64,000 nt of DNA from Apiosordaria backusii (Eukaryota > Ascomycota > Sordariomycetes > Sordariales > Lasiosphaeriaceae), in contig JAUKTV010000002.1 in NCBI GenBank assembly GCA_030549205.1, forward strand, positions 3,224,001 to 3,288,000. The letters are read 5' to 3'. Positions 1-9,734 of this stretch are shown here, piece by piece. The notes below the pieces were generated by a model. The model ran no database searches. It worked only from the letters and a program-made list of their open reading frames with translations, and was not told where the DNA came from. How positions within the stretch are numbered: position 1 is the first letter of the stretch; every line of letters starts with the position of its first letter. The translations under genes and the position numbers were made by a program.

Positions 1-1248
1 GGACCACCATTTACACAGGGCGTTGCAAAACATTCTAGACACATGGGTGTGCCGGAAGGGCCATTGAACCACCACATCTTGTTCAACCTGGCGCAGTCTC
101 ACAAAGGCTTTTTTCTTTTCTTTCCTTGTCTTTTCCCCTCTGTTACGGAGTACATTCAACAGGGCTTTTCTGGTATAGTGGGGAAGGGGAGACAAGCTTG
201 CAACAATGTACGAGAAACAAACTGATTAGAGTTTTTTTGGACACACGGCAATGCATCACCATTCATTGTTGACGGGGAGCTTGCTCCTTGTCATCTTTTA
301 TTTCTTGGCCACACTGTTTTCTTTCACAAGTGGATCTTGACAGTGACTATGTTTGCCTTGGGCGTGTGAGAAAGAAGGGATGAATAGGTTGTGGCGAGGG
401 AGGATGAGTTAAGTGTTAGCTGGTAAGTGTCTACTATTCAGTCTTGATTTGACCATCGCATTTCACATGCTTTTACAGGTCAAATTTCGGAGCGTTTTCC
501 GACGAGATGCCCACGCTGTTGCTGGTCTCCAACGACAACAGAGGTGCCAGCTATGGGATACCTATTGTGTCGGAGTTTCTCGGGTGAATAACAATCGCTT
601 GCTCGTATGACCCGCGGAGGTATTTTACATACCAGTCAGAGCCGGTGCCTTTGTTATGTGCTGGGGGGCTGCCGCACAGCATATTCACTAGTGGCCTCCA
701 TCGACAAAGAATTCGGGGGTAATCCTTTGTTTTGTTGGTAAGCTCGCCCACAGCTCTCCACCTCAGTGGACGAGGTGAGGTCGGGACGTCACTGACGAGG
801 CGTTAAGGGGGGGTGCCTTGAGACGGCCAGAACCCAACCCACCACCAGATCGAGTGGGCATGGGGCGCCTGGAATGGATCACCGTGTCGAAGCAACCCAA
901 CCATTCCTCGGCAGGACAGGGGCCCATTCTAACATGAGACCTTCAAGTACAAATGTCTTGAACACCCCCCGCCCACCCATGATGGTTTCCATACCTTGTG
1001 TTGCTGTGGCAGGTTGGGTTGGTTTGTTGACTTTTTTCACTGCTCAACCCCTACACCAATACCAATACCCGACGACCCCTTTTTTCTTTTTTTTTCTTTC
1101 TCTTTCTTTGCCGCATCATGGCATTCTGGAGCAACCAACACTCGTTACCACCAGACACATACCGCACAGCACCAGAATCAGAGCTCGACAGGAGGACCTA
1201 CAGCGCCCATACCAGCAGACTGCGATTCGCTACCGACCACGACCAACA
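1..1248. other. upstream region and leader of wetA-like gene
   Basis: No supported gene lies here. The part next to the wetA-like start holds a long pyrimidine tract near 1075-1110 and short upstream start codons, as expected for a long leader of a developmental regulator. The gene-like reading frame stays open upstream to 874, but its N-terminal part is low-complexity and unlike the family, so I treat it as leader. Confidence 0.5.
871..930 (+). promoter_or_regulatory. cluster of CATTCY (AbaA-type) sites
   Basis: Three CATTCY motifs occur in 60 bp: GGAATG (reverse strand) at 871-876, CATTCC at 902-907 and CATTCT at 925-930. A fourth, CATTCT, lies at 1122-1127. In Aspergillus the TEA/ATTS factor AbaA activates wetA through CATTCY elements. 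Finding them just upstream of a wetA-like gene fits that circuit, but the motif is short and some hits are expected by chance. Confidence 0.4.
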
Positions 1249-3540
1249 ATGGCTGGCGTAGAGGGCATGGCTTTCATGGCTGGCGGCCTACCCCTTGCGG
1301 GGAACAAAGAAGGCGGCAGCTTCTACAGCCATGATGTGGACGAGGCAGGATCGACGGATTTCTTTGACCAATTTGTCATGCTCGATGGCTCCGATTCGGA
1401 AACTACCGCGGAAGGGGGCGGCGGCCTCGGCCAGTTTTGCGGCGCTTCTGGCCTGCCCGTGTCGCCACAGCTCTCGTCCATCGAGCCATCGCTGTCGATG
1501 CCCACCACCGGGACTGGCTCAGCCAGCGGGCGGACGGCTGGCGCTGGTGGTGCGGCTGGGAACCACGGGAACTTCGGGCCCTCAGGAGGCCGAACCATGC
1601 CATTGGACAACCTCAGCGGCAATGCCAACGGTAGCAACTTGAACGGGAACCATGGCGGCGGTGCTGGGACTGGTGGCTGGCAGGGTGCCGTCAACTCTCC
1701 CATCATTGCCCGTCCTCATCAGTTTCAACAGCAGCAGGCACAACGACTTCAGCGAGCAACGACGAACATTGGCGACCATAAGATGAAACCAGACATCGAG
1801 ATTGACGGCTTACCATTTACCACCAGCGGGTTCGGGGAGCCTCTTGGTGGAGGAACCGTGTCAGACTCTGAACTTCTCAAGCTTGAGGGGCTGTCGATGC
1901 GTACGACAAAAGTCGAAGTACCTCAGCCGGCCGCTTCTGTTCCGCCTTCGCCCACTCCTCTGGGAAGCAGTCCTAAGAAGAGTAGTCGTCTAGGGGCTTT
2001 TTGTTCGAGATTCCGCAGCAAGGCAGTTTCAACTCTTCATGGAAAGTCCAAGCAGCAGCAGGTCGAGATCAAACAAGCGTCAAGCATGTCGACTCCCGTC
2101 ATTTCTTCTGCCCAGATGGGCGGAGGAGCAGTTAAGTCAGAATCAGGTCGACCAAGGCCTGTCAACCTGGATCTTTCCAAATCGCAGCTACCCCTTTCTC
2201 CGCCATTGACGGGAGCCATGCCTGCGTCTTCGCAACCACAAACGATCAGCGGTAACCAACTGATGAACGGCAACAACAATAATAATATGAATTTCGTGAA
2301 TGGGTTCCTCGACGACCCCTTTCTTACCGACCAATACCTGAGGGGAGGGCAGTTTGTCCCTCCATTACAGCTGAGTAACGGGGCAACCAACGGCAACATG
2401 CCGCACACGCCGTTGCAGACACCCTTGATCGATGGGATCCCGGCCGCCTGGCAACTACCTGTAACGTCTCCAGGCTTTGTCATGTCTCCCAACGGCGAGA
2501 TCAACAGCAACTGGTGGGACACAGCAGGCATCGACGCCATGGACACCGACCCGATCACGAACCTCTTCCCCTCCAACACCACCACCGCCACCAACCCCCG
2601 TGACGCCTCCCTCAATCTAGCCATGCACTTCCCCCACAACTCCTTCGAATACCCCGCCCCGCCCGGAACAGATGACTTTTCCGTCTCCAACAACCTAATG
2701 CTTCACATGCCCCAACCCCGAGGCCCCAACGCCGCCGTCCTCCACCCTCAATACCGCGCTCAACAGCAGCAGCAGCAACAATCCAGCAGCTCCTCCCGCC
2801 GCCCCAAACCTCGCGCTCCTTCTTCAGGCGCCCGTCACCACCACTACACGGGGAACGGCACCTCAGGAAGCGGCATGTCCCCTCGAAAAACCCGCACCGC
2901 ATCAGGGTCATCCACCACCCCCTTCCCAACAACCACCACCTCGTCCAAAGCTTCCGCCGGTGGTCCCCCTGGTGGGCGTTTGCACAGGCGATCAGCCTCC
3001 ATGCAAATGCTCCCCAACCACCACCACCACCACCCCCACAACCCCTCCTTATCCTCCCCCGGGACTCTCCTCGACCCCCCCGGCGCGGGTAGCACCCCCT
3101 CCGCAATCCGCAAACGCCGCTCCTGGACCGGTCGCCGGGTCTCCCACTCTTCCTCCCAGGTCAATTTGAACTCCCTCCTACCGCCCAACGGCCAATCCGC
3201 CTCTTCCTCTTCGAGGGGTCACAAATCCACCCGCCGCACCGCGTCTTGTTCATCACTGGCAGCGCTGGCAGGGATGAACGGGATGGACGGCGGCGGGGGT
3301 GGGCTAGATGGAGGAGGAGGTGGTGGCGGCGGGTCGTTTGTGAATTACACTCCCCAGGATAAGCAGCTGTTGATGACGGGTGTCGCGCCGAGCGGGAGTT
3401 CGAAAACGAAGCTGAGGAGGGAGAAGGAGGCGAAGGAGAAGGCGAGGGAGTTTAAGGAGCGGTTGGCAAGGGCGGTGGAGGCGGCGGGCGGGGATTTGGA
3501 ACGGTTGAAGGAGGTTGAGGAGGGGTTGGCTTTGGTTTAA
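1249..3540 (+). CDS. wetA: WetA-like conidiation/spore-maturation regulator
   Basis: A 763-residue, intronless, Ser/Gly/Pro-rich protein. In fungi WetA is the last factor of the BrlA-AbaA-WetA conidiation cascade and governs spore wall maturation. What I see: an acidic N-terminus with FFDQFVMLDGSDSE, long disordered Gly/Asn/Gln stretches, a basic block with RKRRSWTGRR, and a conserved C-terminus containing FVNYTPQDKQLLMTGVAPSG followed by SSKTKLRREKEAKEKA. The last block (about residues 700-755) is the family signature as I remember it. I chose the ATG at 1249 because the open frame before it is low-complexity and family-unlike. CATTCY sites lie upstream. The 3' quarter switches to purine-rich, G-ending codons. 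Naming rests on the C-terminal motif only. Confidence 0.8.
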   Translation: MAGVEGMAFMAGGLPLAGNKEGGSFYSHDVDEAGSTDFFDQFVMLDGSDSETTAEGGGGLGQFCGASGLPVSPQLSSIEPSLSMPTTGTGSASGRTAGAGGAAGNHGNFGPSGGRTMPLDNLSGNANGSNLNGNHGGGAGTGGWQGAVNSPIIARPHQFQQQQAQRLQRATTNIGDHKMKPDIEIDGLPFTTSGFGEPLGGGTVSDSELLKLEGLSMRTTKVEVPQPAASVPPSPTPLGSSPKKSSRLGAFCSRFRSKAVSTLHGKSKQQQVEIKQASSMSTPVISSAQMGGGAVKSESGRPRPVNLDLSKSQLPLSPPLTGAMPASSQPQTISGNQLMNGNNNNNMNFVNGFLDDPFLTDQYLRGGQFVPPLQLSNGATNGNMPHTPLQTPLIDGIPAAWQLPVTSPGFVMSPNGEINSNWWDTAGIDAMDTDPITNLFPSNTTTATNPRDASLNLAMHFPHNSFEYPAPPGTDDFSVSNNLMLHMPQPRGPNAAVLHPQYRAQQQQQQQSSSSSRRPKPRAPSSGARHHHYTGNGTSGSGMSPRKTRTASGSSTTPFPTTTTSSKASAGGPPGGRLHRRSASMQMLPNHHHHHPHNPSLSSPGTLLDPPGAGSTPSAIRKRRSWTGRRVSHSSSQVNLNSLLPPNGQSASSSSRGHKSTRRTASCSSLAALAGMNGMDGGGGGLDGGGGGGGGSFVNYTPQDKQLLMTGVAPSGSSKTKLRREKEAKEKAREFKERLARAVEAAGGDLERLKEVEEGLALV

Positions 3541-5096
3541 TGTCAGAAGTGATGAATTTGGGGGGAGGGGAGGATAGAGAGGGATGGGGAGGATAATATA
3601 AGGGGAGGGTTTAATGGGGGTTCGCAGTTTACTTACTTCTTTTCAAATTGGATTGATTGGGCTTTAAGGGCGTTATATGGTTACCGGCTGGATGGATGGG
3701 GCTTTCTTCTTTTTTCTTTTTTCTTTTGGCCCCCATCACGGGTTAACAGTTTATTGATATCAATCTTTTTTTTCTTCTTCACTTCATACGACGATGGGGA
3801 AAGACAGACAGGGGCACAAACAGCACACACGCAACACATCACATCACATCACAACGACAGACTAAGAGAGAGACAGAAAAGACACTCCTTGTATCATTAT
3901 CAATTGGAATAGTTTATTATTGGACAAGAATTTAAACATACTTGCTTTACCATATCTCATGAGCTATATCATTTACATGATATCATCGTTTGCCCCAACA
4001 TTCCTGATATTAGCACTTGCATAGACGGCCTCTGTTGTACACCCTCAGTTACCTTCTTACATAACTACTAATTGAGGCTTTTGATGAAATAATAAGAGAA
4101 ACAACCAACCCTGAATGAATGACACTTAGAGCTTGAATGGACAGGATTCAGAGCTTGAATGGACAGGATTCAAAGCTCGGATAACTAATACCTAGAGCTC
4201 AGATAAGCGAGTGCAAAGGCTTAGATAATCGACGTTTTAACGTTTGGATAAATAACCTTCGTTGCTTAAATATATAGCTTTAAAACTTTAAATAAGTAAA
4301 CTCCCTAGAGCTTAACTTAGTAACTGTCAAGCTCTGACAAAGTGTTGGACTAAGGACATTAAAGGCTTAAGTAGAAGATATTAAAGGCTGAGATAGAAGA
4401 AATAAAAAGCTTAGATAAAATACCTTAAAAGCTTATATAAAATATCTCTAAAGCTTAGTAGATATTAAAAGCTTAGAGAGAGTAAAAGATAAATGACATT
4501 AAAAGCTTGGATTTCTAGACAGACAAGCTCAGATCAAAACCGCACAAAGCTCGGATTTAACATCCATAAAGCTCAGACTCAACACACACAAAACCTCAGA
4601 CACATAACCCACCAAGATAAACCACAATACACATACGTACACCAGTAGTACTCTCAAGCTCTATTATTATCCGTCTCAAGACCCCTCTGTCATCTGTCCG
4701 TGGGGATACAAGTCATGGTTGAATTTCTACCCCTTAAACTAAACATGACATAGTAGGTATATCGCCAAATCCCAGCATTTATATTTCCATGTCGTCGTGC
4801 CAAGGTTTCGTTTCCTATCCGCTCGCTGAAATACATTCGTTATTATGTCTCTTTTCCGTCCTCATTGAAGTAGTTACGCTAAATAAAACTCTAGCGAACT
4901 CAAGCTCATCATATAAGCCACTCCCTAGAATATGTGAGGGCTAAACAATGCACCCCGTCTTGTTCAAAACGTAATCTTACAATTCCAGTACTCTATACAT
5001 TTTCAACAAACTTTCCCCTGTCGTCGTTCGTTCATATCCTAATAATATCGTTACAGCCGTCTCTTGGGTTGACCAACCCCCAATATCTACCTCGAC
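3541..5096. other. convergent AT-rich spacer
   Basis: This is the spacer between the 3' ends of the wetA-like gene (+) and the SDHAF2 gene (-). No gene is supported. It includes poly-pyrimidine runs near 3705-3780, a short ACATC repeat near 3836-3853, and a degenerate 22-bp-period array at about 4127-4620 listed separately. Confidence 0.6.
4127..4620. repeat. degenerate 22-bp tandem array (AAAGCTTAGATAA type)
   Basis: About 22 diverged copies of a unit with core AAAGCTTAGATAA. The AGCT/AGCTC core recurs at 4130, 4152, 4174 and 4196, then near 4365, 4387, 4409, 4431 and 4453, then near 4505, 4527, 4549 and 4571, that is every 22 bp with a few slips. The first two copies (GAGCTTGAATGGACAGGATT) are nearly identical; the rest are diverged. 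The array is AT-rich, has no open frame and lies between two convergent genes. Function unknown. Confidence 0.75.
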
Positions 5097-5868
5097 TCAT
5101 CCAAAGACGGCATAAACCCCATCCCCTTCCTCCTCTCCCCCCCTTATTACCATTCCCCCCTCCCCATTGCCCCCCAGCTCCCCCCTCACCTCCCCACTCT
5201 GATCCCCCCTCCTAACCCTAACATGCTCCCTCAACAACCCCAAAATCTCACTCCCCTCCCACCTCCTCGGCACAGGCCGATAAGCAGGCTTGAACGTCCC
5301 CACCGTCTGCGCCCACTCCCCAGGGCGGGGGGACTCAGCAACGGCTCTATCTTCTAATTGTTGCGAGGAAAGTTGCTGACCAGACGGCAAAGAAACGTTG
5401 GGCTGGGTGGCCCAGTAGTAAATGTCCCAGTCGTTTTCGTCGAGGAAGCGGTCGTATTCGGCGAGTTGAGACGGGGACATGGTCGGGAGGTGGACAGACG
5501 CAAAAGTGGAGAGGAGGAGGTCGGATTCGAGGGTGCCTCTCTTGCGTGACTGGTCTGCAACATGGGGTTAGTAAGGGAGGGTGTGGGGGGAAAGGGACAA
5601 GGAGGGGAGGCGTGGGGGGGGGGGGAGGGGAAAACAAACAGAGAAGACGGGCGCGCATGACGTCTGGCTCCTCGCCTACTCTGCGCAGCGGCTCAATTTT
5701 GAACTTGGCGCCTTGGAGCTCGCCGACGTCGAGTTCGTGGTTGGGGAGGGAGCCCGGGTCGGGGGAGGATTTGGAGGAGCTGAACGGGCGGGCGGCGGTT
5801 CTGAGGATTGAAGACGAGGAGGGGCGGAGGGCGCGGAGGGCGCGGGTTGTTGAGCGGAGGGAGGACAT
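5097..5868 (-). CDS. sdh5: succinate dehydrogenase assembly factor 2 (Sdh5/SDHAF2)
   Basis: A mitochondrial matrix protein that promotes covalent attachment of FAD to the flavoprotein subunit of succinate dehydrogenase (complex II). Two exons: 5868-5640 and 5554-5097, with an 85-bp intron (GTTTGT donor, CTAAC branch, CAG acceptor); 228 residues. The N-terminus is rich in Arg/Ser and ends in RPFSSSKSS, a likely mitochondrial presequence. The spliced junction reads MRARLLYQSRKRGTLESDL, then YDRFLDENDWDIYYW, the hallmark of the family. The C-terminal tail after FKPAYRPVP is glycine/glutamate-rich and lineage-specific. It is convergent with the wetA-like gene and tandem with the p24 gene. Confidence 0.92.
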
Positions 5869-6405
5869 TTTGGTTGTGTGTGTGCGTGTGGGGTTGATGG
5901 TGACAACTGATAGTAATTGTCGCCAACTAGATAGAGGAGGGGGTGGTGGTTGGTATATAAAAAGTGAAAGAGGCAACAATGACGACGGCAAAAGACCGTT
6001 GCTAGACCGGACCCGGACCGACCAAAAGTTAGCTTTGGCGGGTGATCGACTGCCGAGGCCGAAAGCTGCTGTGTCATCATGCTCCGTCCGGTCTGCCGGG
6101 TCTTGCCGGCCGCTCTGTTTACTCCATTGTACTTCACTTCACACTTTGTAATGTAGAAAGAAAATAGTGAAAGACATCAATCATACACACACATTGATAC
6201 TATACATCCAATGCATCAATTTTCCCTTTCCCCCCCCAAGATATCCCGCCATAAGGTCCATATGCACTAGGTACGATAAATCATAATTCCATGCTTCGCC
6301 CGCGCCGCCTTGTTCAATAATAAGTAGTAGTAGTGTAAACTCCTTAGTTTCTCCGAGTATAAAGCCAACGAGTCTAGCAGCCTGCCCCCAACCCGACCTG
6401 AATAA
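5869..6405. other. SDHAF2 promoter / Erv25 3' flank
   Basis: A tandem spacer of about 540 bp between two minus-strand genes. A TATATAAA-like sequence sits near 5954-5961, about 85 bp upstream of the SDHAF2 start. No further gene seen. Confidence 0.4.
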
Positions 6406-7184
6406 TCAAATAAGATGCTTTGATCTGCAACAATTTGTTAGCGATTTCTCCCGAGAGGATAAGAAACCTAAAGATAGGTACGAACCTGAAATACGCCCGC
6501 AGGTACATGATCTGCCACGCCCACAGCCCAACCAACAAAAAGGTCGTAAGAAAACCGAACCACTTGACACGGTTGTTGGTGCTCTCGTTGGTGTCTCTGA
6601 GCTTCTGCTCGCGGGTGCGGAGGTAGTCCATCTCGCTGACAATCTCGCCCACCATCTCCTCGATCCGGCGCAGTTCGGTTTCTACGGGCTTCAGCTTCTC
6701 GCTGGCCTGGACGGCAGCCCAGTCCTTGGCGTCGGCGCCAATGTCAATGTCGAGCTCGACGTGGCGGTTGGGGTTTTGGACGTATTTGTCTGTTGGGTTG
6801 CAGAGTTAGTCCGGCTCGTCGAGATCAGAGGTAGAAAGACGCACTCCCTGTAAGAATGTTCTCAAAGCACACGTCGAAAGCAGCGTCGGCGTGAGACGTA
6901 AAAACGGTGCGTTGCTCGCCGGCGATGTCCTTGGGCTTGCCATACTCGTTTCCTGCCGCATCCATAATGTGCATGTTCAACTGCATGCCATCGCCCTTGT
7001 ATCCATCCACAATGGCCGTAACCACCACCAGCATGTCCTTGGCGACAAAGTTCCTTATGCATCTTCTCGAGAGACTGTCGTGTCCACTGCCCGCCTGAAT
7101 GTCGAACTTGAGCGCCGAGGTGCCCACTGCCAGCAGCAGCAATGCGCTGCAGACATTCTGCAGCACCGATCGTACGCGAGCCAT
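6406..7184 (-). CDS. erv25: p24-delta family COPII/COPI cargo receptor (Erv25-like)
   Basis: A type I membrane protein of ER-Golgi vesicles, acting with other p24 proteins in cargo selection and vesicle budding. Three exons: 7184-6845, 6789-6486 and 6424-6406, with introns of 55 and 61 bp; 220 residues. The last exon is only 19 nt and encodes the end of the cytosolic tail. Visible: a signal peptide (about residues 1-24, ALLLLAVGTSAL), a GOLD domain with paired cysteines (RRCIRNF and FDVCFE), a coiled coil near EMDYLRTREQKLRDTNE, one transmembrane helix (WFGFLTTFLLVGLWAWQIMY) and the tail YLRAYFRSKHLI typical of the delta subfamily. It is divergent from the U1C gene across about 485 bp. Confidence 0.93.
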
Positions 7185-7669
7185 TGTCTTTGTGTCTAGG
7201 TAATCGAGGGGGTGCCGTCGTCAAAGAGGGGCGATGATGTCGCCGTCGTCGTCGGTGGTGCAAGAACAGGTCAACACAGCTGGCACAACGGGGGCACTGC
7301 ACGTACCACTGGATGCTAGCTTTCGATAAAATGGCAATCTGTCGCCTTTCCCCTTGGTGCCAGAGCAGGGGTCACTGTGGCCACACAGCCAATCAGAAGC
7401 TTGGTCCCCAGAGGAAAAGCTTTTGTGGATCAGCCTTGCTTGGGCTCCACTCCGCTTGCGCGCAACCCTTGCCCGCAATCCGCGTCCAGATTTCTCAGCC
7501 TCGCGAAACTTGAACTGTTTCCATTCACTACGCCGCGACCATCGACTACCAAACATCAACAATTTTCCACAAACAATCGCTGCGCAACGACGACTTCCCG
7601 ATCAATCCCTCTGTTATTCTCCCAATATCACATACATAATACTCAGCGACTAGCCACACCACCGGCACA
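7185..7669. promoter_or_regulatory. divergent promoter, Erv25 / U1C
   Basis: A 485-bp divergent intergenic region between two housekeeping genes. A CCAATCA box at 7389-7395 is a candidate site for the HAP/CCAAT-binding complex. No TATA box is obvious. Which gene the site serves is not known. Confidence 0.4.
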
Positions 7670-8431
7670 ATGCCAAAATGTACGTTTTCCACATAGAATC
7701 AATCAAAGCACTGCTAACCCATCCCAGTCTTTTGCGACTACTGCGATGTCTACCTCACGCACGACTCCATGAGCGTGCGAAAAGCCCACAACAGCGGCCG
7801 CAACCATCTCCGTAACGTCGTTGACTACTACCAGCGTAAGTCTTTCTCCGCCATCGTCCCGTTGCTCCCAGCTAACAAGCCCCTTCCAGAAATCGGTCAC
7901 GAAAAGGCCCAGTCAGTCATCGATTCCATCACCAACTCCTACGCCGCCGAAGGCCAAGCACATGCCAACCCCATGCTGCCACACAACCAACCCGGCGGTT
8001 TCGGCTCCAACCCCTTCCCACCTCCCGGCGCCGGCTTCCCAGGCATGCCACCCCCAGGCTTCCCCGGTGCCTTCCCAGGCGGACCCGGCGCCCCTCCATT
8101 CCCCCCTCCCTTCCCCGGAGCCGGAGGAGCCCCAGGTAGCGCCAGCGCCCCTCCATTCCCACCGCCATTCCCCTTCCCAGGCGCCCCTCCAAATTCAGCT
8201 TCCCCCGCTGGCGGAGCCCCTCCTTTCCCGCTTCCACCTTTCCCTCCTGGAGGAGCTGCCGGCGCTTTTCCCCCTCCTGTTCCCGGTGGTAGAGGCATGC
8301 CCCCTTTCCCACCAAATGGAGCGCCCCCTCCGGGAGCTTTCCCTCCTGGTGGTCTGCCGTTTCCCCCTCCAGGAGGCCAGTTCCCGTTCCCTCCTCCCGG
8401 TGGGTTCCCGGGTGGTGGCGACAGACAGTAG
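7670..8431 (+). CDS. U1 snRNP protein C
   Basis: A component of the U1 snRNP that stabilises the U1-5' splice site duplex in early spliceosome assembly. Three exons: 7670-7679 (only 10 nt), 7728-7835 and 7890-8431; introns of 48 and 54 bp with GTACGT and GTAAGT donors and CTAAC/GCTAAC branch sites. The product is 219 residues. The N-terminus, [20 protein letters not shown], followed by KAHNSGRNHLRNVVDYYQQ, is the matrin-type C2H2 zinc finger of U1C. The rest is a Gly/Pro/Phe-rich tail (FPPPG-type repeats), as in other fungal U1C proteins. The intron positions are supported by the finger reading through both junctions. Confidence 0.95.
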
Positions 8432-8770
8432 AGTTCTTGTTATAGTCAGGTTTGCGGCGTTTGCCTTGTCACTTTTTAGCGAATATATTTGCAGTACCAA
8501 TGCAATTACCGACTTGGTAGCGGGAATCGGAAGAAGCAAATTCCCAAGAAGAAAACTCCAAACATTGCCTGACATCATGGATGCTAATACAATGAAGCGA
8601 AACAAACCTCCAATGATGCAAGCTGGGCAACTTTGCGGATACAGGGCTAAAGAAATCGCCGTCGATGCAACCAAGCAAAGCATCGCCGAGGCTACCGCCA
8701 GGACCATACCAATCCCGCTACCATGGCGAAGGACATCATCTTGAGGATGCCGAAGAAGGTTGCCAGTGGG

Positions 8771-9030
8771 GTCGTCTCAAGGCAAGAGAAGGGGGGTGCC
8801 GAAGGAGCGAACAGAGGCTCCGAAGCAGTACCCAAAGGGGGCCTCGGAGCAGTGGTTAGAGGGTCTCGGAGTAGGGAATAGAGATGGTCTTGAAGTAGAG
8901 AAGAGAGGGGCGTTGGAGGAGTATCTACCGAGGGAATGGATGCGTTGGAGGAGTAGTGAAGAGAGGCCTGCCACGCAAGTAAGCAATCGAGGGTTTCTTG
9001 GAGTAGATCTTTTTAGGGTGAGGGAAGGGG
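8771..9030. repeat. degenerate 22-24-bp tandem array (TCTTGGAGTAG type)
   Basis: Diverged copies of a unit like TCTCGGAGTAGGGAATAGAG begin near 8771, 8795, 8817, 8840, 8863, 8887, 8911, 8942 and 8994. Most spacings are 22-24 bp, with longer interruptions near the end. The array is purine-rich on the plus strand and differs in sequence from the 4.1-kb array, but has a similar period and also lies in a convergent spacer. Confidence 0.6.
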
Positions 9031-9621
9031 GGGGAATGGGGGGGAAATGGGGTAGCTTGAGTATAGTTGCTAGAAAAGGAAGGTGAAGATAACACACGGT
9101 TAGGTCAAATCAATAGATATTGAGGACATAATACTCCAGACAGCCTGTTGTAATTGCCCTTGATTTGCAGGGTCTACTACCTCTGAGGTCGAGTTCATCT
9201 TCAGCCAAACATGCCATCATAAATCAGGTGTGTTAAACAGTTCAAGTCCATCAAAACAACAACACAGGTCAAATAATCACTGTTTTGCAAATATCACATA
9301 GTTGGTCACACTTCAGCCCTCTCTCTTTAAATTTGAACACCACCACCACTCCCCAACACACACACACACACACACCACGCAACATAAATTGACATGCTAC
9401 CCTTTCCCTTCCTTTCCCACGCAATGCAGGCCACCAAGTAACCACCACCACCAACAGAAAGCAAAAAAAGACAAACAGCAGCGGGATATCTCTCAGAGAA
9501 CAAGATAAAAAAAGGGCCCCCCAATTTCCACACACACAAAGTACGTTTGTTTTGTACCATCCCAGAAACGCCTCCTCCTTTGAAAAAAAAGACACAGTTT
9601 TAGTAAGAACAGTCATTATCA

Positions 9622-9720
9622 TCCTTCCCCCTTCCCCCCTCCCCCCCCATACTTCCTCCCCCCCCCATACTTCCTCCCCCCCCTCCCCCCTTCAGTTCGC
9701 CCCCCTGCCCCCGCCCCCCC
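9622..9720. repeat. poly-C-rich tract with a duplicated CCATACTTCCTCC motif
   Basis: Almost pure C/T on the plus strand, with runs of eight to ten C and two copies of CCATACTTCCTCC near 9647 and 9664. On the minus strand, which is the Dsn1 sense strand, this gives G-runs in the likely 3' UTR and could fold as G-quadruplexes. Confidence 0.6.
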
Positions 9721-9734
9721 GCCCCAAACAAAGC

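Larger units (their letters stand above)
8432..9734. other. convergent spacer, U1C / Dsn1
   Basis: This separates the 3' ends of the U1C gene (+) and the Dsn1 gene (-). No gene is supported. It contains the 22-24-bp-period array at about 8771-9030, a CA dinucleotide run near 9357-9377 and an extremely C-rich tract at 9622-9720 just beyond the Dsn1 stop codon. Confidence 0.6.

Noticed and set aside
874..1248. N-terminal extension of the wetA-like frame
   Set aside because: Low-complexity, contains translated poly-pyrimidine (FFFFFLSLSL), not family-like; treated as leader.
5211..5222. Telomere-like CCTAACCCTAAC, and a similar TAACCCTAACCC near 37468-37479
   Set aside because: Each is only about two repeat units long, and the first lies inside the SDHAF2 coding region. 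Too short to call interstitial telomere.
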